NCBI GenBank assembly: GCA_003996215.1
Contig: QJPP01007241.1
Coordinates: 868,001-932,000 of the forward strand
DNA from: Jaltomata sinuosa
Lineage: Eukaryota; Streptophyta; Magnoliopsida; Solanales; Solanaceae
Reading direction: 5' to 3'
DNA: 64,000 nucleotides
The notes beneath the pieces are model-generated. The model was not told the DNA's origin. It made no database searches and saw only the letters and a program-made list of their open reading frames with translations. How positions within the stretch are numbered: position 1 is the first letter of the stretch; each line of letters starts with the position of its first letter. A program made the translations under genes and the position numbers. Shown piece by piece: positions 9,264 to 21,050 of this stretch.

Positions 9264-12200
9264 ATGGAGGTTGGCTTAGCAGTTGGTGGTGCATTTCTCT
9301 CTTCAGTTCTGCAAGTTCTCTTTGATAGGCTTGCTCCTCAGGGTGAGCTGATGAAGATGTTTCGGAGGGACAACCGTGATGTTCGGCTCTTAAAGAAGCT
9401 GAGGATGACTTTGCTTGGCCTTCAAGCATAAGTGATGCAGAGAATAAGCAGGCATCAAATCCATACGTGAGCCAGTGGCTTAACGAGCTTCAAGATGCTG
9501 TGGATAGTGCTGAAAACTTAATAGAAGAAGTCAATTATGAGGTTTTGAGACTTAAGGTGGACGATCAGCATCAAAATCTCGCAGAAACAAGCAACAAGGA
9601 GGTAAGTGACCTCAACTTGTGCTTGACTGATGTTTTTCTTCTCAACATAAAGCAGAAGTTGGAAGACACCACTGAAACATTGGAAGAGTTGGAAATGCAA
9701 ATTGGTCTCCTTGATCTAACAAAGTATCTTGATTCGGGTAAACAAGAAAAAAGGGAATCTTCAACTTCTGTGGTTGATGAATCTGAAATCTTTGGCAGGC
9801 AGAATGAAATAGAGGAATTGGTGGGCCGTTTAACATCTGATGATGCGAATACTAAAAAATTAACAGTAATTCCTATTGTTGGAATGGCTAGCATTGGCAA
9901 GACAACACTTGCTAAAGCTGTTTACAATGGTGAGAGTGTTAAAACCCATTTTGATTTGAAAGCTTGGATTTGTGTGTCTGAACCATATGATGCTCTCAGA
10001 ATAACGAAGGAGTTACTTCAAGAAATTGGCCTAACGGTTGATGACAATATGAATCAACTTCAAATCAAATTGAAGGAAAGCTTAAAGGGAAAAAAGTTTC
10101 TTATTGTCCTAGATGATGTGTGGAATGATAACTATAAACAGTGGGATGACCTTAGAAATCTTTTTGTACAAGGAGATATAGGAAGTAAGATCATTGTGAC
10201 GACACGTAAGGAGAGTGTTGCCTTGATGATGGGTAGTGAGGCAATCAACGTGGGAACTCTGTCTAGTGATGTCTCTTGGGCTCTATTCAAACGACATTCG
10301 TTAGAAAACAGGGATCCTGAGGAACATCCAGAACTTGAAGAGGTTGGAATACAAATTGCACACAAGTGCAAAGGATTGCCTTTAGCTCTAAAGGCACTTG
10401 CTGGTATCTTACGCTCCAAATCAGAGGTGTATGAGTGGAGAGACATTTTAAGAAGTGAAATATGGGATCTGCCAAGTCGTTCGAATGGCATCTTACCAGC
10501 ATTGATTTTGAGCTACAATGATCTTCCTGCACATTTGAAGCGGTGTTTTGGTTTTTGTGCAATATATCCCAAAGATTATCTATTTTGCAAAGAACAAGTT
10601 ATTCACCTGTGGATTGCTAATGGTCTTATACAGCAGTTGGATTTAGGTAACCAATACTTTCTCGAGTTGAGATCAAGATCATTGTTCGAAAGGGTCCAAG
10701 AGTCCTCTATATGGAATTCAAAGGAATTCTTAATGCATGACCTTGTCAATGATTTGGCCCAAATTGCATCTTCAAATCTGTGTATTAGGTTGGAAGAGAA
10801 CCAAGGATCTCATATGTTGGAACAAAGTCGGCACATGTCCTATTCAATGGGCCATGGTGACTTTGAAAAGTTGAAACCCCTCTACAAATTGGAGCAGCTG
10901 AGGACATTGCTTCCCATAAGTTTTTCTGGTGGTTTATTCCCTCAAAGCAAGAGGATGCTGCATAACATATTACCAAGACTAACATCCTTAAGGGCACTAT
11001 CATTGTCTCATTACCGGATAAAGGAATTGCCAAATGACTTGTTTATCAAGTTAAAACTCCTTAAATTTTTGGACCTCTCTTTGACAGATATCAAAAAGTT
11101 GCCAGATTCAACTTGTGTACTTTATTACTTAGAGACACTTCTCCTGTCACATTATCATCTCTTGAGGAGTTACCGCTGCAGATGGAAAAACTAATCAACT
11201 TGCGTTACCTTGACATTAGCAACACTTCTTCTCTCTTGAAGATGCCGCTATATCCAAGCAAGTTGAAAAACCTCAATGTGCTAGTGGGAGCTAAGTTTCT
11301 TCTAATTGGTTGCAATGGTTCGAGAATTGAAGATTTGGGTGAAATACATAACTTGTATGGATCTCTATCAATCCTGGAGTTGCAAAATGTGGTTGATAGA
11401 AGGGAGGCTCTGAAGGCAAACATGAGGGAGAAGAATCATGTTGACAAGTTATCATTGGAGTGGAGTGAAAGTATTGCCGACAATTCACAAACTGAAAGAG
11501 ACATACTTAATGAGCTACAACCAAATACAAACATAAAAGAACTCCGAATCACCGGATATAAAGGGACAAAATTTCCAAATTGGTTAGCTGATCATTCGTT
11601 TCTTAAGCTGGTGGAATTGTTTCTTAGAAACTGCAAGGACTGTGCTTCCTTGCCACCACTAGGACAACTTCCTTCTTTGAAATTCCTTTCAATTAGGGGC
11701 ATGCATCAAATAATAGAGGTGACTGAAGAGTTTTATGGTAGTTCGTCCTTCACAAAGCCTTTTAACTCTCTTGAGAAGCTTGAATTTGCAAAGATGCCGG
11801 AGTGGAAGCAGTGGCATGTACTAGGAAATGGAGAGTTCCCTACACTTCGTGACCTTTCGATTAAAGGTTGCCCTAAGTTGATTGGGAAATTGCCTGAAAA
11901 TCTTTGTTCTTTGACAAGATTGAGAATTTCAAAATGCCCTGATTATGCTCAATTGCTTGCATCTCAACTTCAGGAAATGAAGCAGATTGTTAAATTACAA
12001 CTTACTCATTGTAACTCTCTTAACTCCTTGCCTATTAACAGTCTGTCAAATACTTTGAAGAAAATAGAGATACATCATTGCGGGAAATTGAAATTGGAGA
12101 CGTCAATTAGTGAGATGATTTCTAACATGTTCCTCGAGAATCTGGAACTGCGTGAATGTGATTCTATAGATGAGATATCGCCTGAGTTGGTCCCAAGAGT

Positions 12201-13090
12201 ACGTAATTTGAGTGTAAGTAGTTGCCACAGCCTTACTAGGCTTTTGATTCCTGCTGGAACTGAAAGTCTCAGAATTGGGTCTTGTGAGAACCTTGAATTA
12301 CTTTCGGTGGCATGTGGGACTCAGATGACATCACTGTATATTAACCACTGCGAGAGGCTGAAGTCGCTGCCAGAGCATATGCATGAACTCCTTCCATCTC
12401 TCAAGGAACTGTATCTGCAAAAAATTGTCCTGAAATAGAGTCCTTTCCACAAGGAGGATTGCCCTTCAATTTACAATTCCTTTTCATCTCGAATTGCATG
12501 AAACTAGTGAATGGCCACAAGGAGTGGCGTTTACAGAGACTCCACTGTCTCACAGGGTTAACCATCAGACACGATGACGAAGAGATTCTTGCTGGTGAGA
12601 ATTGGGAGTTGCCTTGCTCTATTCGACATCTTTGGATATCGAATCTGAAAACATTAAGCAGCCAACTTCTCAAAAGCCTCGCCTCTCTTGAATATCTACG
12701 TGTTGAGGATTTACCTCAAATTCAGTCACTGCTGGAAGAAGGGCTTCCCTCGTCTCTTTCTAAGCTAATATTATCTCGCCATCATGACCTCCACTCACTA
12801 CCAACAGAAGGCCTTCGGCGCCTCACGTCTCTCAGACGTCTAGAGATCAATGATTGCCCTAATCTCCAATCTCTTCCTGAATCGGGGATGCCCTCCTCCC
12901 TCTCTATGCTGAACATTGCGAATTGCCCTAATCTCCAATCTCTTCCGTAAAAGAGATGTCCCCTTCCATCTCTACACTATCTATTCACAAGTTCCCATTG
13001 CTCAAACCACTCCTAGAATTTGACAAGGGAGAATACTGGCCAAAAATTGCTCATATTTCCAAAATAGATATTGATAGGGAATACCAATAA
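9264..13090 (+). pseudogene. CC-NB-LRR pseudogene G2 (I2/R3a-like), four frameshifts
   Basis: The ATG at 9264 begins the family N-terminus (MEVGLAVGGAFLSSVLQVLF). Against G3 and G4 the frame is lost four times. About 4 bases are missing near 9429, giving an immediate TAA in the coiled coil. One base is missing near 11155-11162 in the first LRRs. Two extra bases lie near 12419-12425. One base is missing near 12946, giving a TAA at 12948. The NB-ARC between the first two lesions is open and complete: P-loop GMASIGKTT, kinase-2 LIVLDDVW, RNBS-B GSKIIVTTR, GLPLAL, CFGFCAIYP and LMHD. The lost C-terminus can be followed to a TAA at 13088-13090. An NB-ARC-only product from a downstream start is conceivable but unproven. 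A full receptor cannot be made from this copy as read. Confidence 0.9.
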
Positions 13091-15352
13091 TAATTAAGAG
13101 AAATGGTGGTCTGATAGATGTAAGTAATTCTTGGTTTTTCACTTTTTTTTTGTTTACTTCCATTTGCTTGCTTGTTAATTCTTTCCTTTGTTAAATCATT
13201 GAGCAGGGCAAAGCGTCTATTGCCACTGTGAAGCCGAGGAAGGTGATGGGAACACTGTAGACGAAATTTGGTGTAGGCAGGAAATGAAATGATTTGCTCC
13301 GGAAAGTTGATAGCTCAATGTAATATTAATGAACTAGCAATCTTTTACCATGCCCATATATGTTTATTGCCTTTGGAAATTCAACTCAATAGCAATTCAT
13401 CTTCCATAGACTCTCTTTTCTTAATGTACTAGTAATCTTTTATGACTCTCTTTTCTTGTCTATTAAGCTATGTTCTCTCCCTCAACTTGCAGACTGGAAA
13501 AATACTCGTCATCATGAAAGCTGTTTAGAATTTGTTCCCCATTTCTCGTCTCCTCCACAGATATAAAGGGTCCAAAGGAATGCAACCTCACTTTATTAGT
13601 CAGGTAGCCAAAACCTTGAAACTTAAAGAAGTTGGAAAAGACTTTCAATATCTGCTTCTATTATTTAAGGCATGTTTGTGACTGCATTTGATATCAAATA
13701 CTGAGCTTTTGTCAGTATTTGGATCTTTAGCACAATAGCTTTTGTGTTTTTATGTATATAAACCGAAAATCTGAAACTAAAAACCTGACTAACCTATACT
13801 TCTTTGTTATTGATGTAGTCTATGCCTACTCGGTGAATTGATCAAATTTGGTGCTTATCCCTCACCCACACCCAGATCGTGTTGGATCGAACTTTGCTAA
13901 CGGAGAGTATGCATCTATATGTCTGCGCAAAGGCGAGGACTGACTCAGGATTGCTTTAACCCTCAGCTTTTGGATTGGTGGTCACTTCATCTGGTATGCA
14001 TCTAAAAACTTCTTGTTTCTTTCTTTTCTGTAGTTTTTTTCTGTCACATACTAATGTTTATTAATACAAGTAATTATTGTATCTTACTAGCTTGCCTCTT
14101 ATGTTTTAAGACTCTTTTCTACCCAAATCTTGCAGAATGCAAAATTGTGAAAGATGTTCAGCTATGTTCCCTATTTTTGTCTCTTACACAGAGATATAAA
14201 GTTCGAAGTAAGGGAACCTCACTTTCTCAGTTAGGTATGTTTCACGTCAAGCTTGAAATTTAGAGAAATTGGAGAAGACTTTCAATGTCTGCTTCTGATA
14301 TATAGGTCCGACATAAGGCAACCTCACTTTCTTGTTGCTCATTCTTGACCATCCTAGTTTTGTCATTTATCGATGCTCATAATAACATGCACGTTTATTT
14401 CTTCTGTAGGAGAAAAAACTAGGTGAAGAAGCTTTAGAGCTGCTTGAAATAAGGTGCAAGTTATCGGAACACCAGTTGCAGTTGTGCATCTTTTTGCATT
14501 CTTTGGTCAGGGTACTCAGGATTCACCTCTAGCAAGTATGATGTTATGTCGCGTTGATTTCAAGTTGATGTGACTGCATTTGGTAGCAACTACTGAGATT
14601 TTTTCAGCGTTTGGATCTTTGGCACAACTGTCAAAACATCTTGGTGTTTGATTTGAACGGTGGAGATCGGATTTGGAGGTCCGCAGCATCTGGTTTTGAG
14701 TCCCGAAAAGAAGCTCTGTTTTGGGTGATTTCTCTCGATTTATTTTTATTGGTGTAGCTATTGCTTCTCCGTGTTTGGCACTTGTTGTAGCCATTGTTGG
14801 AGAATAGTTGTAACCCTCTTATTTTTATAGTGGAGCTATTTGGATCTTTGTGATCCCATGATTGTTACCTTCGATTTGAAGGGCTTTCCACATTAAATTT
14901 TATATTCTTTATTTTTTTTATTTTCGGATTTATCGCTTTGATTTCAAGTTGATGTGACTGCATTTGGTAGCAAATACTGAGATTTTGTCAGCGTTTGGAT
15001 CTTTGGCACAACTATCAAAACAACATTTCTTTTTTCCTCAGTAAACTCCTTGCTCATTGCTCTTTCCTCTTTTCGTTTAGAGTGACAGATTAGCATGTGA
15101 TGTTAGGTTATCACCAAAAGTACTTTTTTGAAAAGTATCTTTGGAATTTTTTCGAACTCCAATTCTAAATCTAATTTTGAAAATTTAAAATAAAGCAAAA
15201 GTTTATTTGATTTTCATGGTCGAGGCGGTAATACTTGTCTAAATATTTGGCCAAACCTATACGATCATATCAAAATCCTTAAAATTCTGGAACACATCGT
15301 CCTAATTTTACAATCGCCCTATTTCGACCGATAGCCATTGCTCAAAACTTCC
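13091..15352. other. G2 3' flank, duplicated behind G4; no gene seen
   Basis: It contains the NLR 3'-UTR intron (about 13120-13206) and then a block that aligns with 39987-41560. Shared phrases are 'tatgcatctatatgtctgcgc', 'aggattgctttaaccc', 'ggtgaagaagctttag...ttatcggaacaccagttgcagtt' and 'ttggatctttgg/acacaac'. The phrase 'ttgatttcaagttgatgtgactgcattt' occurs twice inside it (about 14560 and 14940), an internal duplication. From about 15060 the sequence changes into the unrelated upstream region of the importin-alpha-like gene. Confidence 0.6.
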
Positions 15353-18300
15353 ATGGAATCGAATGAATCCCGTCTTTCATTAATCTCTAAGTCTCAGCCT
15401 GTGAGAAAGAGGAAGCAAGTAGAGAGCTCCTCCAATGAGCCTTCTCAAGAAAGGGTAGGTTTTTTTTCTTTGGTGTATTGTTGTTTTTCTCAATTTGGAT
15501 CTTGTTTTTTATGAGTATACTGTATATTGTGCATACCTATTTGGCTATTTGATTGGTATACCTTGAATACACCTTATCAAAATAAAAAATTGGTATGCTT
15601 ATGGTTCTGTGTTCACAGACTAAAGCTGCTCATGTTCTCAAAAAGAATGATTCTGGTACTGGCAGTAATTCTGGTGGTGGTAGCTCGCTGCTGCAGTTTG
15701 CTATCGAAGAATTCCAATTATTGCTCTCTAACAGTATGACTAAGCTTGCCCCAGCTTCTTTTTTGCTGATATTATTTCGATTTGCATATTTACTTATCTT
15801 GAAAACGTTTATATTCACAGAATGGATTCGTTTTGTAGAAGATATATCTTATTGTTTTGCTGGCCGACTCCAGGTAGAAAGTGTGTCTTGATTACTTTAT
15901 TGTGCCTTCTTCTTTACGTGGTTGTAGCTTCACACTTGCTTTATCTTAATGGTTTTGCGTTCACAGGCTGAAGCTGCTTGGGTTCTCCAAGACAAAAGTT
16001 TTAAGAGTTCGTCATTACTTAAAAAGTTTCTGGATGGTGATTTGGTGTGTGGCTGACCCCTTATGTTGTAGAGACTGAAGCTCTGTTGATTAGCTAGCTT
16101 ATTGTATTTTGTTTCCAAACTATTGGCTGAATGTGGTTTTTAATGGTATCTGACTTGTTGGTTTACAGGATGATCCTCAATCAGTGGTTGTTCGTGTTTT
16201 GGCTAGCACTCGGCCGCTGTCAGCAACCGAAGAAAACAAAGAAATGCTCTCTGACATTAAGACTAAGACTAACCCGGCTTCTTTTCTGCTGATTTTATTC
16301 AACTTGCATAGCATTAACGTGCAAATTTTTGTTCACAGTATTGATTCGTATTGTAGAAGATGTATATTCTGTTTTGGTTGACCGTCTAGAGAGTAAATAT
16401 CCGTTGAAGCTCCAGGTAGAGAATGATGTGTTGATTACTTTCATGTGTCTTCTTTAGTGTATTGTGGTTATAGCTTCACCCTTACTTTATCCTTATGGTT
16501 TTGTGTTCACAGACTAAAGCTGCTCATGATTCTGGTAGCCACAGTAATTCTGGTGTTTTGCCGGGTCATAGCTCTCTGCGGCAGTTTGCGATCAAAGAAT
16601 TCCAAAAATTGCTCTCTGACAGTATGACTAAGCCTGCTCCATCTTCTTTTCTGCTGGTTTTATTTTGATTTGCATATTCACTTATCTGCAAAAAAATTAT
16701 TCACAGAATGGATTCCTTGTTTAGAGGATATATCTTATGGTTTAGTTTGCGAACTTGTCATAAAGAGAAAATGTTGTTTGCAACTCCAGGTAGAGAGTGA
16801 TGTCTTGATTCCTTTATTGTGCCTTCTTTATGTGGTTGTAGTTTCACACTTGCTTTATCTTAACGGTTTTGTTCTCGCATATTGAAGCTGCTCGGCTTCT
16901 CACAGACAAAAATTTTAATCGCTCACCATTACTTCAAAAGCTTCTGGATGGTGATATGGTGTGTGGCTAACCCCTTATGTTATAGAGACTGAAGCTCTGT
17001 TGATTAGCAAGCTGATTATATTTTGTTTCCAAACTATAGGCTGAATGTGGTTTTTAATGGTAACTGATTTGTTGTTTTACAGTTATATCTTTCGTCAATA
17101 GTTGCTCGTGTTTTGCCAAGCAATCTGCAGCAGTCGGTGACCAAAGAATACGAAAAAGTGCTCTCTGACAGTATGACTAAGATTGCTCTGGCTTCTTTTT
17201 TGCTGAGTTTATTCAACTTACATATCATTTACGTGCAATTTTTTATTCACAGAATTGAGTCGTATTGTTGAAGATGTGTATTCTGATTTTGTTGAGCTTC
17301 TAAAGAGAAAATATTTGTTGAATTTCCAGGTAGAGAGTGACTTTCTTGTACATTCTTTAGTGTATTGTGGTTGTAGCTTTACATTTGCTTTACTCTTATG
17401 GTTTCACGTTCATAGCCTGGCGCTGCTCGGGACAATGATTTTGGTTCCTACAGTACTACTAAAGAAAGTACTCCGAAATTCCTGTACCTGCCTGATCCTA
17501 GTCAAAAAATTCGAACAGAGTTTCAGGAGGTTGATCTGGTGTGTTCTAAACCCCTTATATAGTAGTATAGACTGAAGCAATGTTGATTAGCAGGCTGGTT
17601 GTATTTTGTTATCAAACTATAGGCTGAATGTGGTAATTGAATTGTTGGTTTAGAGTTAGATGTTGAATCAGTGGTTTCTCTTCTTGAGTCTGCTGATAGC
17701 AGTACACAACTATTGGGGATCAAACAACTCGGACAATTGTTTTCTGAAGGTATGTCTAAGATTGCTCTTGTTGATTTTATTCAACTTGCATATCACTAAC
17801 ATGCAAATTTTTATTCACAGGTTTCGTTTCTGAAATTAAGGGTATTCGTACATCTTTTGATGTTGTTGTTGTTCCTCTACTTGCCAATATTACATGGACA
17901 ATGGATTCACTAGAGCTCCAGGTAGAGTGTTCTGTTGATTACTTTTTTGTGCCTTGTGGTTCTAAGTTTCACCCTTGCTTTATCCTTACGGTTTTGTATA
18001 GTCTGAAGCTACTAAGACTCTCATACACATTATATCTCACTACTCGAGGAAACCTTTATTGGTGATTAAGCATGAGCTGGTGCAAGTTCTTTTAATGCTT
18101 CTGGACACAGATGTTGTTTGTGAGAAGGTATGTTTTAAAATTGACAGATCCTGTAGATTGAAAGTATGTTTATTAGCAGACTAATTGCATTTTCTGTCCA
18201 ACTATAGGTTGTGGAGGAACTGCAGAAAATTGTTTTCTACATTGTAAGTCGTAATTATGCTCTTCAGCATGGGGCTTTGGATACTTTGCTGTGTAAGTTG

Positions 18301-20722
18301 GACACTACCACCAATGTATCAATGCTGAGAAAACTCACGTGGACTATATCAAAGTTTTGTGGAGGCATAATAGAACCTCCTTTCTATCGGGTCAGTTAAT
18401 GACTGTTGAAAAGTTTTTAGGTCCACAATTATGTTATGCAATGAAATTGCTTTTCTTAATCATTCAAAATAGGTTGAACTTACTGGATGCTTTACATTAC
18501 TGATTTAATTATCAGGTGAAACCAACAATCATAGTTCTTCGTGACTTTGTCGATGCAAATGATGATGAAGAGGTGCTAAGTAATGCATACAAGACACTTT
18601 GTTACCTTTCTGGTACAGTGGATTTGTCCTCCGGTACAACTATTTGGGGTGTAGAAGAATTTGAATATAATATTGTAAGCCGGAGTGAGGTTATTGATGC
18701 CTTCCATGCTGTGGATGTTCTTCCGGTGCTAGTTAAACTCCTCAAGTGAGTGGGATGTTTAAGTTTCTCATTCAACCTACTTCATATCTGACTTACAATT
18801 GAATCTGATATATAGGTCAATTTGATGTTTCAGCAAATATAGCTCTCCTTCAATAATTTCCCCTGCCATCCGTACTGTTGTAAATATTAGTACAGCAGAT
18901 GACCGAAAGAACTTTTGTATACTTGAGGTAAGAGAGTTTGGCTCACCATTGCAAAATAGCCAGTGCCTTAGATTGGTTCGCTGGAGATGGTCATTTATTT
19001 TTCTTTCTTTCTTTGCTGTCTTGTTAAACTACTATAACATCATCCTTCTTCAATGTGCTAAAATAGTTCCACGCTTGAAAATGGATTTTTTATTTTGTTA
19101 TTTATTTCAACCGTTTAACCGAGTCAGACATGAATTAATTTTTTTGACTAATGTAGTCAAATATATTCGCTACCCAGGACGAGAAAGAACGTTTTCTTCA
19201 TTGCCTGTTAAGCTTTCTAGTTAGAGGACTAGAGGAAAAGATGGTCTGCGTGATTATAGCATATATTACTGGTGAGAGCACTCCATGGGCAGAGGTATGT
19301 CTTCAAGATTTACAAAGGACAGCTGTTTGCATGTCTTCTCCAAGGAGTTTGCAAATGTTGGGTGGTCAAATAGGGAGTTCTTCGCATTTGCATTACTTTT
19401 CGAATCATACCTTGTCCTCTTTTTTTTTTCTTTTAAAAAAACGATTTTCCCCTGCTTAATATGTTCATTTCTTTGCAAAATCGTGAAAGAGTTCATTTTA
19501 CAAGGGGCAAAATAGGAAACTATATTTTGTCAAAAAATTATATAAAGAAAGAAGTTGCCCAGAGGAATGATGTAATCAGCAACTGATTTGTTATTGTTGC
19601 TCCTGCTGTGGAACTATAGGCTTTTTGGGAGGGAATTTGTGTACTGATTCTTCTATTTTTTGTTTATTTTCTGTTTTTGCTTACATCATACTGACTTGTA
19701 TCATAAGACTTAACATTTAGTCAAGGATTGCAGAACATGTATCAGATAGCGATTGCATGTTTTGGAAAATGTTTTCCGTGTAGCAATTTCTCTGTTTAGG
19801 AGAAATGAACTTTGTACGTAGCTGCTGATGTCAAAGTCAAAGATACTGAATTTTAACAATGGTACCAAGGTAGTACGTCAAAATACATTGGCGTTATACA
19901 ATTGATGAATGTTGATAACTAAGGATAGAAATGTAAATCGACTTCTCTTACATTGATGTCTACGTTACTAATAAAAATGCAAATATCCTATAGTTAATGA
20001 AAATTATACTTCTTCGAATACCTAATTGCTTTTGGCCGGTGGCATTTATGTTTTTTTCTTTTCTTTGTAAACAAATATTGGCTTAGTCCTTACAATGTAA
20101 GACAGAAGAGTAACCCTTCTAAGTGATGAACTTCATCTGAAGTGATATGATGTGGAAATGAGTTGTTAAATTAGGTATATGAGTTTCATAAAACTAAATT
20201 GAAAGTTTAACCTTAATCATGTATCCTTGTGGTAGGTGTTTGAATTTCTCAGGCTGTATTTGTTGTTGGTTTAATAGAACCTCTGCGTGAGTTGGTTGAA
20301 AAGAAAAGAATGGATATTGCCGTTGTTGCAATTGCAAATGCTATTGATGGTACTGTAGATGATGAACAAATGGAGTATGTAACCTCTTTTCTTGAATAAA
20401 TCATCTCTGATATATTGATTGATATTTTTTTACTGAACTCTGAGTGTTTTCATTTGCTTTTGGCTTTAGGTCCTTGATGGAATGCTGCATGGGTCTTTTG
20501 TATAATTATGTTGATAGCGATGATAAAAAATGGGTTGGCGCGGGTCTTACAGGAATAGAAAAAATATTGAAGCTTGGGGAAGCAAAAAAGGCAAATACTG
20601 GTGGCAATAATGTTTATGCTCAGAAGATCAAAGAGGACGGGAAGCTGGAAAATTTTACGACTCCCAGGCATTTCTTCCAAGCTAAGGCAATGATGATGAC
20701 ATACTGGCCATCAATGGAATGA
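15353..20722 (+). CDS. Importin-alpha-like ARM-repeat gene with duplicated exon blocks (21-exon model, possibly decaying)
   Basis: Importin alpha binds nuclear localisation signals through ARM repeats and docks on importin beta through an N-terminal basic IBB domain. I assembled 21 exons: 15353-15454, 15619-15733, 15821-15873, 15967-16044, 16169-16256, 16339-16415, 16513-16621, 16707-16789, 16881-16958, 17083-17170, 17253-17329, 17416-17538, 17656-17749, 17821-17921, 18002-18127, 18208-18390, 18516-18745, 18834-18927, 19178-19294, 20253-20374 and 20470-20722. They total 2391 bases and stay in frame to TGA, giving 796 residues. From residue ~358 the order follows importin alpha: the MLR..TWT.S.FC.G helix, PAIRTVVNIST, GLIEPLRELV, GIEKILKLGEA, and a C-terminal YAQKI..DG and TYW. 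Exon 1 has only a short basic patch (VRKRKQ) in place of a full IBB. Residues ~35-357 are repeated exon blocks. Exon 5 lacks a GT donor and exon 9 lacks its AG acceptor. The usual family length is about 530 residues. Exon boundaries are read by eye. Confidence 0.75.
15619..17415 (+). repeat. Tandem duplication of a ~0.9-kb five-exon block in the importin-alpha-like gene
   Basis: Exons 2-6 (15619-16415) and exons 7-11 (16513-17329) correspond one to one. Exon 2/7 opens TKAAH and ends F.I.EFQ.LLS. Exon 3/8 has W(I)..(V/L)EDISY. Exon 4/9 has AEAA, then LL.K.LDGD before GTGTGTGGCT. Exon 5/10 ends (M/V)LSD. Exon 6/11 has RIVEDVYS and ends at a CCAG|GTAGAG donor. Introns match too (GTATGACTAAG donors, 'tttattcacag' acceptors). 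Starts are 894 bases apart, and the next block start (17416) follows after 903. Within each block, exons 2-3 and 5-6 resemble each other, so an older duplication underlies the newer one. Confidence 0.8.
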
Positions 20723-20777
20723 ATAGGGATCCAATTATACTATACTGGTAACCTTGCCCGCGGTCATAATATATTTT

Positions 20778-21050
20778 TATTTTCGAGCTTGTCCTTGGCT
20801 TCTTTGAGAGCATCTGTTTCCCTTGCAGCCTGCATATGCAATCTCTCATTCACAATGATCTTCCTTGTCTGAACCAGATGATATGAAGACATTACTACAA
20901 GATATGATCACAGAAATGCATAACAAACCATTTTGAGATTTCGAAGCTCCCTCCTGGAAACCCGTTGCCTCCAACCTCACTGAGTAATATGATCACTGCT
21001 CCCTGAAGACTTCTGTAATAAAAAAAGCCAGCACGGCAACACAAATGAGC
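20778..21050 (-). pseudogene. Myosin XI gene fragment (IQ-motif/coiled-coil junction, two exons)
   Basis: Read on the minus strand, an exon from 21050 to 20929 starts after a CTGCAG acceptor. It gives a CCRAGFFYYRSLQGAVI stretch, then, after a one-base shift and a TGA, GWRQRVSRRELRNLKM, and ends at a GT donor. A second exon from 20829 starts AARETDALKEAKDKLE. This is the end of the IQ-motif neck and the start of the coiled coil of plant class XI myosins, where an intron normally separates LKM from AARET. No motor, other neck or tail sequence is visible. The frameshift and internal stop mark it as a captured or leftover fragment. Confidence 0.7.

Noticed and set aside
9429..9432. Treating the G2 lesions as introns
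   Set aside because: The shifts are 1-4 bases with no splice signals, and the paralogues are continuous there.
9518..12673. Minus-strand open frames across G2 (and similar ones across G1, G3 and G4)
   Set aside because: They mirror the codon structure of the NLR coding strand and recur at the same places in each paralogue; none has its own motif.
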